From contig NC_064433.1 of the NCBI RefSeq assembly GCF_023343835.1, forward strand, positions 72,272,823-72,336,822: a DNA stretch of 64,000 nucleotides. The letters are read 5' to 3'. Origin of the DNA: Lagopus muta (Eukaryota; Chordata; Aves; Galliformes; Phasianidae). The notes below the pieces were generated by a model, which did not search any database, was not told the origin of the DNA, and worked only from the letters and a program-made list of their open reading frames with translations. Positions 43,961-57,775 of this stretch are shown here, in pieces. The translations under genes were made by a program, and so were the position numbers. The first letter of the stretch is position 1, and every line of letters begins with the position of its first letter.

Positions 43961-46900
43961 AGGTGTGAGATCAAAGTACATCAATTGTTGCTATCTAAAC
44001 AAAGACATACTTTAAAGCAGTTATGTTGTTTTAAATGAAATGGAATATTTGATCTCCTTATTCATAAGACCAACTATATATGTTGTTTTACACACAAGTT
44101 GTGTTTACCAAGATTTCTTTCAAACTTGAACTTGCATTGACAATGACTATCAACATAAAACTTGCTAATAAACTGAGTGTTCAAATCACAATGTGTTACA
44201 AAAAAAATCCCAGAATTACATAAAATTTACCAGGAAATAAGGAATAAAAGATGAAAAAATAAGGAATTTGTTTTGCTTATTTAATGCAATCTTTGATCAG
44301 TATGAAGAGCTTCAGTCTCTGAAGACAGTGCACTGTCCTTTGTGAGGGTCAGATACTTGTAGTCCCTGTTTCAGATGAATAAGGCAAGAGTATTATTTTC
44401 CATCAATACCTGCTCTATTTTTTGCATATGAATATATTAATATGCACTTAATTTTCATCAAGCTTGATAAACTCTGAAAATTTAATTAGAAAAAGGACTA
44501 TCTTTGATCCCCAAACATAATACTAGAAGAATTTCTGAAAGTGGACTTGGACTCAGGCAAGACTGAGACTTAGGAGTCTAGCTCATGATTATTAGCCTCT
44601 GATATCAGCAATAGCAGGGAGTGGCATGCCAGTTCCTCACACAGTATCAGATTTATTTGCTCACTAGATAGTTCCTAACCTTGTTTGTTGTTTGAAGATT
44701 GATAGTAATTATAAAGCACTGACATTCCCCAAACTGCATTTTGAAATTGGTCAGCAATAAATCAAAACTCACCATTATCTAACCTTTGAGAGGCTTGTAT
44801 GGAATAATATTTGCTTTGGTTAAAGCAATGTTCTCAAAGTGAAATGTCATGCTCACATGATTGGAGGCAAAGACTTCCATAAACTGGCATTTATCTGTCA
44901 TTTTTAGGCTTATCTGCCTTCTTGGATTAAAGGCATACAAAAATTCAGTAAATCAGATCCAGTTCACCTCAGGTTGTTGTTGATGGCAAATGCAACACAC
45001 TTTGTCATAACTGTCCTTTTCTTTCTGAGATGCATTTACTCTTGCTATGTCTACATGGGCACAGCTTTAAGTACTCATTTTGAGCTTTGTCTTAGCACTA
45101 GGATAAACATCACAAATTTACAATATTGCATATGAAACTCATGCAGATTCCTGATGATGCCCTATCACTAACAATTCAGTTCTCCTCAAGGCAGTCTTCA
45201 TAGTAAATTCATCTTAAGTACTGAGATTGTTTGTTTAAGAAGAAGAAAGATAAAGGATATGAAAATACCAGAATACCGTAGTAAGGGGCTTAAAATAACT
45301 GGTAAAATAGTAACCTTCATCAGTTTTACAGATAATAAATTGCATTGATATGACTCTGACACTTATAGCATTTTGCTCCTTGCCTGTAGAAGGCAGCCGT
45401 GCCTCATACCAGGTTCTGAAGAGTGATAACTTGTAAACAGTCACCAGTTGTGACAGTGAAAGAAGGCATAGAGGATGATGGAGGGGGGTGCTTTGCTAAT
45501 TTTCCAGAATTTGAATTTCCCACCTTGGCAATACAAAACCTGTCTGAGACAAAGAGATGGGAAGCTACTATGTGCAAATCCTTTAATTTCCATAGATGAT
45601 GCATTGACTCAACCACATAAGAAAAAAAAAAAAAGTGATTTTTTTTCCAGCCTCAGAATAGTTTTTTCCCTTTCCTTAATTTGTGAGTGAAAAGATTTTG
45701 AGTTGACCCTCTGGTTACAGCTACGCATCCAGCTTGCAGATATTGGAAGGTATTAGGTCTCCCCATCACCAAACCCAGATTCTTATCTCCAAACTAAGTA
45801 CACCATGTTTTCTGAGTCTCTCCTTATAGCCCTAGTTGGTCTCAGCTCTGTGACTAACTTAATGGCCTTCAAATAACTTCAAGTTTATAACAATCTTCCT
45901 GTTGATCATAGATGTTTCCTTTATGATATTGAATGCCCTTCGTATAAAATTATTTGCCCTGCAGGCATTCGTGTTGAGAATCTCGGGAGACGGAGTGGCA
46001 TTGTAAGTTATATATAAGAAGTTATTACTATCTCTAAATTACTGCATAAAGAATGTCAATTCTCTCTAAAGCATTGAGTTTTATCAATAAAGTTTTCTTC
46101 AGTGGTAAAAGTTAAGCCCTTTTTAATGTGTCCTGAGTTTTAAACAGTAACAATATTTCTCCAGAGCTATGAAAGATGGGAAAAAAAGAATCAGGAAAAG
46201 GCAAGCCTCCTCAAGACTAAGAGCAAGATAAACATTTTACAGTGAAATTTAGCATAAAATACAAAGATTAACTATGTAAAATTCTCTAGAAAAGGCAGTT
46301 CTTCCTGACTTAAGTTAATCATATTAGTGCCATCTTAAATAGTGTCATGGCACACCTGTACTATGAAGTTCTATTAAAACAACAATAGCAGCAACACCTC
46401 TCATTGACTTGGGGCAATAAGGAAGAGCAGCTACAGTGAGCACTTTGTGTGGATAAGCTTTCTGCCTAGAACTCCACTAGTGATATTTGTAGAGTCACTG
46501 CAACTTGAGAAAAACTTAGACCTCTCCAGTGATAAAAAAGGTAATAATTCTTTATGATCTCTTTTTCTTTTTTATTACTTTGGACTAAAATTTGAGTTTT
46601 TCTTTGTTTGTTTCCCTGCTTGTGGTAGGGGGTTGGAATCTTTCCCAATCCTCTCTACTTTTTCCAATCTTTTCTTATTCTTTCTTCCCTAGTTTGCATA
46701 CAAGGATTACTAAAGTGTGCAGCTCCAAGTGGCATTGTTAAAAATAGAAGTTGAGGCTAATGGAAGAGGAAAACCGTACAGTCAACAAATGCACAGTTGG
46801 AAGAATAGCATAGTTCAAATGGTATTTTACGGGTGTTATAGTTGGAAAAATTATCATGATGGAAAAGAGATATTCAAAGAAGAATTGCTCACCCGGATCC

Positions 46901-48594
46901 AAGAGTCTATCAGATTCAAGAATTCTTCAGTGGAAAACTCCAAAAAAGAGGGATCACCAGAAAAAGATCTTTCCCTAGTGGCAGTCAGCCCTTAAATGAG
47001 TTCAGAGAGAACCACCCCTTCAGGTCACACAGCTGAATTGCCTTCACCTGTGGTCCTGGAGATGACCCAGTGCTTGCCTCATGTGATCAGTTGTTCATGC
47101 TGTGACTCAGCAGTTCCCATACAAAAGCGTACTCAAAGAACAGTGGTAGGAAGTGGAGCTGGAAGCATGGTTAAGCAAATTCTTCCTAAATTATGAATTC
47201 TCATTTTCCAGAAGTTCTGGATAAAACAATCAAAAAATTGTCAGCATCAAATCTCTATAGAATATGTTTATATTGAAAACTCTCCCTAAATCCTAATAAT
47301 CTTAGAGTTTTCAGTAAAGAACAAATTTATAATACATATCTTGTTCCGGCTCACTTTACTTGAACATTTTTGAAGGCCAAATATTAAAGAGAAGGTATCC
47401 ACCAACGCATTCCTATCATGTGTCTTAATTTTTCAGACGCTATTTTATACAATTTCAGCACTCGATTCTTTGTTGTTGCAGGGGCCTCAGGAAATGGTGG
47501 CTATTCAGACTCACCTGTTCTCCACTTGTCTTAGTCAGTCTGATCTCCTGGGAACAGAAATATTTCAGCTCAAGTGTCTGGTCTTAGTTTAAGGGGATTT
47601 GGTGATGCCTAACAGCAGCATATAGGATGATTTAACGTTTTCTTCTGGGTTTTGAATTTTCTTTATGTGTAAAAATTCACTGATTATCCACCTTTTCTAC
47701 TTTAAAATATTACCATTAACTATTGTATCAATAGTAATAGTAACAGTTACTCATATACATACAATTTTAACTTCCCTGAATGTGACTATTTTCCCTTTTC
47801 AGAACATCCATGATATCTTATACTCTTCTCTTCATTGCTTGTTACTATCTAAATTGAATAAATCCTTTCTCTTTTTCTAAACCCGGAAATTAGCTTATAT
47901 CTTTGATGTAGCAGAACTGACTGTAGTTCAGATTATACTTGGGATATGTCTATACCATTTTCTTCACTATTTATTCCATGTGTCCTAAGGTTGCCCATCT
48001 CTGGTGTTTAACAGCTAAACAATACCCTCTCTTGCATTGATGGAAAAAGTATTTTACATGTACTCATTTGAGAAAAAAAAAAAAAAAAAAAAAAAAGCAG
48101 AATATTTGAATAGCCCTAGCCATTATGCTGCAGTATCAGAAATTTGGTTTGTCTTTCATGCGGTGCACTCATAGCTGTAGTGTCCCAAACCATCAGCCTG
48201 TAGGCTCATGCCAACCCATAAAGAATGTGAAGCATTGCTTTTCAAATTTAGTTTGTTTCTTTATTTACAAAGAAACTTTTATTTCCCATCTTCAAAATCT
48301 CCAAGATTTTGTAGCTGTTCCCATTTTTATAGCAAGTTGCTTCCCCTCCAGAAGATAGCAGTATAGAAAAAAATACATTCCAGTAGTGCTAATCAGCTTT
48401 TGAGGCTTAGAAGCTGACTGACCTTAGAACTAAGAGTCCTTTAAAAAGTAGTAGCTAGAGAGTAGATAAGATGTCAAAATCAGCTTAGACATGTTGATTT
48501 TTCATGATGATTTAAAGTGTATGTTTGAGTCTAGATCATTTGAAACAATGAACTATAAAACTGTACACTGTGCAAAAAGAAAGTCTATAGAGAG
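43961..48594. other. 4.6-kb non-coding stretch
   Basis: No gene or dispersed repeat was recognised. It contains a pair of in-frame open stretches at 46717-47196 separated by one stop codon (see findings) and a 24-A tract at 48073-48096. Confidence 0.4.
48073..48096. repeat. A24 tract
   Basis: Twenty-four consecutive A. No upstream gene-like sequence suggests a processed copy. Confidence 0.9.
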
Positions 48595-50630
48595 TGGATT
48601 CGATAATGAATTACTTGGAAGGATTACAAACGAGTTGTCTGAGCAGCCAGGGATCATGTAAGGAAAGCTAAAACCCAGATAGAATTAAATCTAGTCAGGG
48701 ACATAAAGGGGGAACAAGAAAACATTCTACAAGTATATTAGTGATAAAAAGAAGGTCAGGGAGGATGTGGGCCCTCTCTGGAAGGAAAATGGAGACCTTG
48801 TGATGAAGGATATGGAGGAGGCTGAGGTGTTCAATTACTTCCTTGCATCAGTCTTCATTGGCGATGGCTCTATCTGCACCACCCAAGTTGCAGATAGATA
48901 TGATAAGAACTTGGAGAAGAAGATCTGCATAATATAAATGAAGATCAGGTCCAAGACCACATACAGAACCTGAAGGAGCACAAGTCCGTGGGACTCAACA
49001 AGATCCATCCATGGGTTCTGAGAGAACTGGTGGGTAAATTTGCAAAGGAGCTATTCATCATATTTGAAAGGCCATGGCAGTCTGGTGAAGTTCCCACTGA
49101 GAGGAAAAAGGGAAACATAACCCTCATTTTCAAAAAGGGAAAAAAAGAAGATCCAGGGAACTACAGAACAGTCGGTCTCACTTCTGTTTCTGGCAAGATC
49201 ATGGAGCAGATCCTCCTGAAGGCCCTACTAAGGCACATGGAAAATAAAGATGAGGTGATTGGTGGTAACCAACATGGCTCCACCAAGTCACTCCTGACAA
49301 AGTTGGTAGCCTTTTATAATGAAGTTACTGTGTCAGTGGAAAAAGGAACAGCAATTGACATCATCAACTTGACTTATACAAAGCACTGTCCCACATCACA
49401 TCCTGGTCACCAAATTGAAAATAAATGGATTTGATGGATGGGCTATTTGATGGATAAGGAATTGGCTGGATGGTCACACTCAGAGAGTTGTAGTCAACTG
49501 GGGAAGACCAATGACAAGTGGTGTTCCTCAAGGATTAGTGTTGGGGCTGGTGTTATTTAAGATTTTTGTAGGCAACATGGCCAGTGGGATCAAGTGCTTC
49601 CTCAGCAAGTTTGCACATGGACACCAAGCTGAGTGGTGCAGTTGACAAGCTAGAGGGAAGGGATGCTCTCAGAGGGACCTGGATGGGCTCGAGAGGTTGT
49701 GTCAACCTCCTGAAGTTTAACAAGGCCAAGTGCAAGTTCCTGCACCTGGGTGGGGGCAATCCCAAGTACAAATACAGGTTGGGTAGAGCATAGCTTCAGA
49801 ACAGCCATGAGGAGAGGGATTTGAGATATTGGTTGATGAAAGGTTCAAGGTGAACCAGCAATACACTGTACACTTACAGCCCAGAAGGCCAATCGTATAC
49901 TGGGTTGCATCAAGAAAATTGTGACCAGCAGGTCAAGGGAGGTGATTCTGCTCCTCTACTCTGCTTTTATGAGACCCCACCCGGAGTATTGCATCCAGTT
50001 CTGGAGCCCCCAGCACAGGAAGGATGTGGAATTGTTGGAGCAGATCCAGAGGAGGGCCATGAAAATGACCAGAGGGATAGAGCACCTCCTCTGTGAGGGC
50101 AGGCTAAGAGAGTTGGGGCTCTTCAGCCTGGAGAGGAGAAGGCTCCAAGGAGACCTTATAGCATTTCCAGTACCTGAGAAACTGCAAAGTTTCTCAGAAC
50201 ACATGGATGGATCTTGTTGAGTTCATGGACTTGTGATCCTTCAGGTTCTGTAGGTGGTCTTGAACCTGATCTTCATTTATACTAGGCAGATCTTCTCCAA
50301 CTTCTTATCATATCCAGGCCTACAGGAAAGCTGGGAAGGAAATTTTTAGAAGAGCAGGTAGCGACAGCATGAGGGGAAATGGCTTTAAGAGGGTAGATTT
50401 AAACTAGATATTAGGAAAAAATCCTTTCCTGTAAGGGTGCTGATACACTGGAACAAGTTGCCTAGTGAGGTTGTGAATGCCCCTCCCTAGAAGCATTCAA
50501 GGCCAGGCTGGATGGGACTTGGAACAACCTGGTCTAGAGGGAGATGTCCCTGCCTTTAGCAGAGGGGCTGGAAATAGATGATCTTAAAGGTCTCATCCAA
50601 CTCAAAGCCATCTTGTGATTCTATGAATCC
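48595..50630 (+). mobile_element. CR1 LINE, sense, 2 kb, with an inverted self-copy inserted
   Basis: Runs from the linker after the endonuclease ([18 protein letters not shown]-like text) through the reverse transcriptase (GNITLIFKKGKKEDPGNYRTV at 49100, QHGSTKSLLTKLVAFYNEV, then a damaged YLDLSKAFD region). It continues to the C-terminus ([26 protein letters not shown] at 49930) and the 3' UTR, ending CTTGTGATTCTATGAATCC. The frame is broken repeatedly, and the FADD region near 49610 is frameshifted. Between 50175 and 50313 the normal ORF2 C-terminal sequence is interrupted by an inverted copy of 48899-49030 from the same element. CR1 sequence resumes with AGGCCTACAGGAAAGCTGGG. Confidence 0.92.
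50175..50313 (-). repeat. Inverted copy of CR1 segment 48899-49030
   Basis: Read on the minus strand, 50313-50191 matches 48899-49030 on the + strand almost base for base. Shared blocks are AGATCTGC, ATAAATGAAGATCAGGT, ACAGAACCTGAAGGA and AACAAGATCCATCCATG, with scattered substitutions and a 3-nt gap. Its left edge carries the perfect hairpin TGAGAAACT / AGTTTCTCA (50175-50183 and 50188-50196) with a GCAA loop. On both sides normal CR1 C-terminal sequence continues (CCAGTACCTGA and GGCCTACAGG). Confidence 0.85.
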
Positions 50631-53600
50631 TTAGGAAACCAGGCATCCAGAGCTGTTCTGCTCACTTTATTTTTTTCTGTTGTTTTGGGATAGTTGATGT
50701 AATTAAACCTCTGTGTGTGAGGGCAAGTGTAAGCAGAGTGATATTAATTGTAATATTGAAAAGCAGAACCAGGACTGAGGCTTGTGCTGCTGAAGGTCCT
50801 GGGCAGAAAGAAGTGATGCCTGGAAGCATGTAAGGTAGAGACTAACCTGTCTGGGAGCAGGATAGATTATATGCTCACAAACCTCATGTTTGGTTTGTGA
50901 GGCTTAACATTCCTGCTGTTCATACAGGGCCCACCAAAAAGTAGCCAGTGTTGTCTCTACATTGCTCTATATACTGGTTCTTGTCTTTTCCTCAGGGGTG
51001 AAATAAGGACAGGCTTTCCTTACCGTGCTTCTCAGCTTTTGTGAATTTTAGTTAGCCCCCCTTATTTTAGTGGAGGGGACTTTTTTCACTGCAGTTTCAA
51101 TACTTAAGGAATGTACTCTAATGTACCATTGTAATTTCAGTTAGTTTGCCTGTCAGCCTGATTATATAAACCCCCTTGATTTTGTCTTCTAAATACAGGA
51201 AAGTCTATTAGACAGTGTGTAAGATTTACTCCCTCCATTGCATTTGTAGCCGTAGGGAAGTCAGGGAAAAAAAGCTATTGTGTGAAGAAGTAACTGATTC
51301 TCAGAAAATGTAGTGATGCGTGTCACACTGTTGGAGAGAAGCAATAGGACCCCTGGTCTAAAGCACATGAAAATATTTGGATCCAGTGCCAAGCTTCTTC
51401 TGTGTCCATTGTTCGTGCAGAAGCCTGCAGTGGCAGCCTCTGCATCTAAGTCTCCAGTCTCCATGGGGCAGAAAGTCTAGGATATTTTTGAATATACATC
51501 ACTTAATACCAGCTGTTTATCTGACTCTGTGAAGATCATCAATCAGCTCTTGAGCTGGAGTTCACTCCTCGCTGGTGCTAGCTCTCCACCGTATCTTGTC
51601 AGTGTGATTATGTATATGTTCATATTTGACACAAATGGGATCATTACAGTGCAGTGCTCAAGGGCCTGATAGTGTAAATATTTTTGGAGGCAGAACTTGT
51701 CTTTGTAATACTAAGACTCCCAAGAAAAGAGTGCAGCTTTAGCAGCTCCCTTGGATTTATGCAGATATACATTTGACCCCCAAACAAATCACTTCCTAGC
51801 CCTTTATCCCACTCCATGGTAACACACAGAATACCATTTTTCCAATTTTAGGAAAACACACTAGCAAGGATCCACTTCCTTTACAAAATGAAACAATTGC
51901 TTTTCCATTATACTGACATTTTTCTCTGTGGGAACTGCAAGGGAAAAAGCTCTGCTGAATGTACCTTGCTTTTTTGTCTTTTTAATACATGCTGTCTGGA
52001 ATTAGAGAAAGGTATTCTATGCCTAAATATGATTAAAAACCATGTAAGTTAAGTCATTTTGAGCTGAGTGCATGTTATAAAAGCCACTGTGAGTCACAGG
52101 CAATTTTAAAGTCTCAGTTATGTGTGGTCCTTGTTTGGAGAGTATTAGGCATAAAGTTGTCAGACTGGAGCGCTAATGGGCACACTCAGTAGGTGTGATT
52201 TATGGGACTTTTTGCCTTCTGAGGATGAAGTCATGCAGTGTATCAGAGTTGCCTTGAAAATGAAGCAATTAAATTTTGTCATCTTTCTTCCAAAATTGTC
52301 CTAAATGGGGGTGAGTGCAAGCATGGAGGAGTGAAGGGAAGGGAGAGAGAGTTGATTAGATTCCATATGTTGATCAATGCTTACAATACTTTTTCTAAAG
52401 TCTTTAATTGAATTTCATTTGCTGAAGCCTGGTGCCGTGACTGGAGGCAAAAAGTACATCTTTTACTTGCCAGTTCTATTTATATATCTGTGAAGTAGAT
52501 CACTGTAATGTGTACAGATGGGCAATAACTACAAAATTATTGCATAATTTTTCAAAATTTTATGATTGCCTTTCCTACTTCCTCTTAGAATAATGGTTCC
52601 ACTGTACAGCCTGCAGACCATCCACTATATCTTTCATATATTTTACCACTTCAGCAGATTTTAATTTATTGGAGACACACTAGAAGTGGTAGGTAAATAA
52701 TCTACAGAACAAATCAGATTTATAAGACAAGGAAGACTTGAACCAGTATTAAGTTGCTTTGGAGATCACTTGGTAAATGCAAGTATATATGATTTTTCAT
52801 CTCTCTAACTTGGCAGAAAATAGCAGTAAGTGTGTGTGGGGAGGAAGTTAACTGAAAACCACCCACCACCAGCTTTACAGAATAAAGAACAGGTCTGTGA
52901 TAGGATGTCTAGCTGGATAGAAAGTGTTTTTGTACAATTTGCAGGTTTAAACTTGACTCAGGGAAAGTTTCAGACATTCTGTGAGAAATCCAATCCTCTT
53001 TCAAGGGAGTAAAGCAGTCTTGGTGTTGCCACCCGGGTAGTCCTGTCCTGTGTCTGTCACTCTGTACTGTCCCTTCTACAGACCTCTCCATTCTGCTTCC
53101 ATTTCTGAAATGATGACGTATTACATGTCTTTTTTTTTCCTGAGTTGTGATTATGAGTAAGTTAATTTGTTGATAAAATGTGTACTGGATATATTCCTAA
53201 AACAACTGGCTTTAAATTTGCTAATGGCAAAGAGAAGCTGGAATTTCAACCCCGCTTCTACGCATTATCTGGTACATTGTCAAAGATCATCTTCTTCTCC
53301 TGAAGGCAGAGCTAAGTGCTTTTGAGCAATATGCAGGTTTCTTAGCCTGACTTCTGAAAACTCTCAAGTCTGCAATCCTAAGAACCACTAATAAAAAAAC
53401 AGTATAAGTGCCAGTTTGAACTAATCGATGAAATTTTTTTTGTTACTGGCTTAGGATTCCAAAGATGGCCCTCAAAACTTAAATCTAAACATCAAGAAAT
53501 ATATTCCATTTTGGGAACCCTATTAGAAATCTCTCAGAGACCCTTAATTTTCAAAAGAATTCAAGGAACTAGAGATCTTGACTTACAAAACTGCTTCATG

Positions 53601-56600
53601 CTGTATAATTAAATATATATAAATACCACAGTCTTATTGGGTAAAACATCCTTTCATTTATGAAATACTTAAACACAACACCCATGGAAGGTAAAACTGT
53701 AAAAGTATTCTTTAGAGTTAAATTCCAGTTCATCCTTCTTTGTTTAATCTTTATAGACAAAAATACCTGAATTAATAACTTCTATACCCACATTGGGCCA
53801 ACAGTGGGTTTTTGTCCATGCTGTTATATTTTCATACAAACCTGGAATGTGAAAGATCATTTCTCATTTTTTGTTCCATAATTTTGTGATATTTCATGTG
53901 TTACATAATATTGTAACAGATTTCATCTCTGATACTCATTTTGAATAAAGGATGTGTGTTATGTTTTGTTCACATTTCCCCAAAGCATAAGGGTTCTGAC
54001 TTTGCAGGTTGAATAGTCTCATCAAACTGGAACAACATACTTAGTCTCATTTCACTTCTTAACACTGTTATGGACAGACTCAACGTTCTCTAAGGAAAGT
54101 TTGTTTGTATTTTTTTCGCTGTAATCAGCAGTTTCAGAAGAAGTTGGCAGTTTCACTCAGAGGCCTCCTGTACCCTGACTGAAATCTCTCAGGTTTTAGA
54201 CTCAGTTTTCCATAGAACAGTGGAAGGTAAATCTGTCTGATGCAAACACCAAAAAATTATGAAGTTTCCCTTTCACATACAGACAAGTTTCCCTCGTAAG
54301 AGGTCAAATTGCCTTAGATTCTCAGTCTCTTTGAAATGTTTACTCTTGCCTTTTCCTCTTTCTGTATTTTTTTAAATACTTCGACATAGTCAGATCTTCC
54401 ACCATATGGAACTACTTCTACCTTCTTGTTCCCGGTACACACTTTCCCACTCCACATGATGACATGTGACCACTCAACTCATAAACAGGAGTTAGGGAAA
54501 CAGAGGTTAAACCACGGGCACCAAAAGTGGTTTTGAGAATGCAAATGTGGAAAAAGTGGGATAATCCACAAGCATGTGGTTTGTTACCATCTGCCTCATG
54601 GTCTGAATGTATAATAAGCACATTCACCCATAGTTTACAATAGAAGGGATACAATGTTTTTTTTCCTGGTAAAATACTCTGCATCTTGGCTTGAAAAGCA
54701 TGTTTGCTTCCCTTCCCGTGGTGAGGTTACAGGTGCTGCACGCTGCTATTATGGTCAATCTTTTCAGTAAAGATTCCGCACAGGCCAGGATACTAAACAC
54801 ACAACTCGTCTTGATCATGATGAATTGCCTATACTCTGACTCACTTTTATCTTTTTCCTCCTGCAGCCCCATCTAGTGGCTCACTGCCACTGTACATCTG
54901 CCATGTATCCTACCCACACACATATATGAATGACATTTGTAAATGGTTGTACACACCGATGTAGTGTATAAAAAATGCACAGCTTCACCTGCATGCATAC
55001 ACAGTATAGGGCAGAATTTGAAAGGCATTTAGAATCAGTCGCGCATTATTTAAGAGCCAGAGAGCTTCTACATGCAAGGAAAATCACCTTGCCTTATGGT
55101 GGCAGGGAGCTGAGGTAGCCCAGCCCTCAAGATGCAGGAACAGGTCACCTGCTAGGTGTCTGGGCATAGTCCTGCCACCAATTGAGCCTGCTTAAAAACC
55201 ATCTGCACTGCTGCTCACAGGCTTGCCACACAAAGGAACTGACCTCACAAAGCTCATGCCAAGTAGGTCAGGAGTGGCTGTCAAGTACAACCGATAAGAA
55301 TGATTGGATGTATTTTAAAAGCAGTGAAAAGTAGTATCTTCCCAGACTGTGTAAGCTATGCTAGGAGAGGAAAAGCTAGATTGCTGGAAAAGGAAGTCAA
55401 CCCCTGGTTTTTGCACTTACACTTGTCTTTTCTGCAAATGTCCTTCCCAAATGTAACCATACAAATTTGAATGCTTTGTCAGTTGCCTCCCCAGTTAGCC
55501 CATCTTCCACCCTTCGTTTCTTTTCTGACCAGTCTCAGATACATGAGCACTATGGCACAGTTCTGCTTCCTTTCACCATTTACTTCAGGTGAGCCTTTTC
55601 TCAGGTGTTCTGAACTCTTAGCCTTTTTTCACACTTATTCTTTCATTCATTTAGAATTTCCATTGAAAACAGGCCTAAGGTGATTAAATAAAGGAAGAAG
55701 ACCAGCTAAGAGAATAGAAGAATAAGACTAATAGGAGATATAGTGTCTCCAGCAGGAGTCAAGAGCGGATAATGAAACATTAATCATATGAGGAGCTGGT
55801 GAAACATCCATAATACCTATGTCCCATTTTTGGGAAATGATGGTCAGCACCTCCTTCCAAAGAGTCACCTTCTGACTTCAGATAACTCCTCCTCTAGCTG
55901 TGACTCTAGACTAGCATACGTGGTGTGGGAGGCTCAGCTCCTGGCTAACAGTGCACGGTTCAGCCAAGACACTTTAATACAGCTGCTTACTAGCAAGGAG
56001 AGTCTAATGATGCTGGAGGACAAAAGCTGTGTGAGACACTTGAACAGGTAAAGCTACTTCAGAGAAATGGTAAACCAAAAAAATTTTCCAGAAGCGTAGA
56101 GCTGACTTGAAGGTTGGACTAATTTATGAAATCTCTCACTAAGGATGTTAGCAACAGACTAGATCCACAGTTATAATTAACCACAGTGGCTGCTGTCAGT
56201 CAAGAATTTCTCCAAAGAGTGTGGGACATGGGACACAGTGCCATGTTTATGGTACAGCCCAGGTAATCACTTCTCCTGATGTTTCCTCTTATGTTAAGGG
56301 GGGGACCCTTTACATGGTTTCTAGATCTGCCATTCAAATTTTCACTTCCTCTCACCACACTCCTTGAAGTAACCACATCTTTTCACAGTACAAAGGTCTA
56401 ATAGGACAAGAGCTAGTGAGATGAGGCTTAGAGGTTCAGCTCTCAGGCCTGCTGCTGTCAGACTTAATGCAGTACATTTCACCTTCCTTGTTATAATTTC
56501 CCACCTGCAAAAAAAAGCAGAGTTAATAATATTTAACTACATCATGGTACTAAATTTCAGTTTAAATAATGGTTTGCAGAGCACTTTGAAGTGCTCACTT

Positions 56601-57726
56601 GAAATAGGCAAACAATAATTAACATTGCATATTTATTTAGCGAGCTTTCCTTACCAGGCACAATCTGCCTAAAATTCCCCTTTCAATAACTGTTTGCACT
56701 GCTCTAGGAAAAACAAAGTGGTTCATCCAGTATGTTTTCTGTGGGAAGGCTTTTTACTGCATGAATCAGGTAGCTGAAACTTGAATAGATGAGCTGCCAA
56801 GACAAGAAGCATACAGACTCCTGAATGGGAGGGAGAGATGAACAGATACACAAATGTTCGTGCTCCCACAGAAGCATATGTCTTGTGCCACTCAGCCTGA
56901 ACAACACAATGACAAAGCTGATCTTCACTTCTGAGCTTGTCCAAAGCCAGTCACTCTGGTGCTCATAAGTATGGGTGAATGTGAAAAACACCAAGATAAT
57001 TTGTTCAGGAAAAGTCCCAGATCCAGCTAGTTGTTACAGCAAGTTGCACTCTGTTTATGGAATGGTTGTGGCACAAGTGATGCAAGGTGAAATGCAGCCC
57101 CCTACAGCAAATGAAACAGTACACAAGAAAACAGTCTATCTGGGAGTCTTTGAGGGATCCTGATTACTAGATGTACCTGCAGAGCTGGATAGAAGGTTGA
57201 GTATTAAGTGTGGCTTGAATGATGAACAAATAATTTCTCGGAAAAAAACTGTGTAGTTTTGGATAGAACTGAACAAAATAAATTTAGGTCAAAACTTTGA
57301 GTTTTCTATGGGAAAACTTAGTCCAGATTGACTGATATTTTCAAAATGCCGCTCTGTTGCTCTTTTTTCACATCCTTACCCCCAAGGTAAGATTGGAGGT
57401 TCCTAAAACCTATCCCTGATGTTATAAGTGAGAAGGGGGTGGTTCAAATCAAAGCTCTGTAATCTGAAAAAAGCAAGCAGGCTTTGCCTACTTAATCTGT
57501 ACAGTATCAAACTTTGAAGATTGTTCTTAAAGCGTGTTGTGAAAATCTGCCTCCTAGTGGAGAGAAAGGCACAGGATAAATTGTAATCACATTTCAGTGG
57601 TATTCTGGGATCAGGAGCTCAACTGCATTGGCCAGGCCCTGGAGAACAAAAAATAAGAAAACACACCTGGTGATCCTCCTCTGCTGATAATGTTACATAA
57701 CTTTTGAAGAGATCGTGTCATTAGGA
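50631..57726. other. 7.1-kb repeat-poor non-coding stretch
   Basis: No gene, CR1, LTR or mariner copy was recognised. Short frames up to 96 codons show no family resemblance. Segments such as 51990-52520 look compositionally even and repeat-free, and could be conserved non-coding DNA, but that cannot be judged without alignment. Confidence 0.4.
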
Positions 57727-57775
57727 TTTGGACTTGATGAACTCTTCCAACTCTGGATATTTTGTGATTCTATAA
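57727..57775 (+). mobile_element. Short CR1 LINE 3' tail, sense
   Basis: The stretch GGATTTGGACTTGATGAACT, then CTTCCAACTCTGG and TTTTGTGATTCTATA, is a degraded CR1 3' UTR end with one octamer and a half. About 50 bp is recognisable. Confidence 0.65.
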
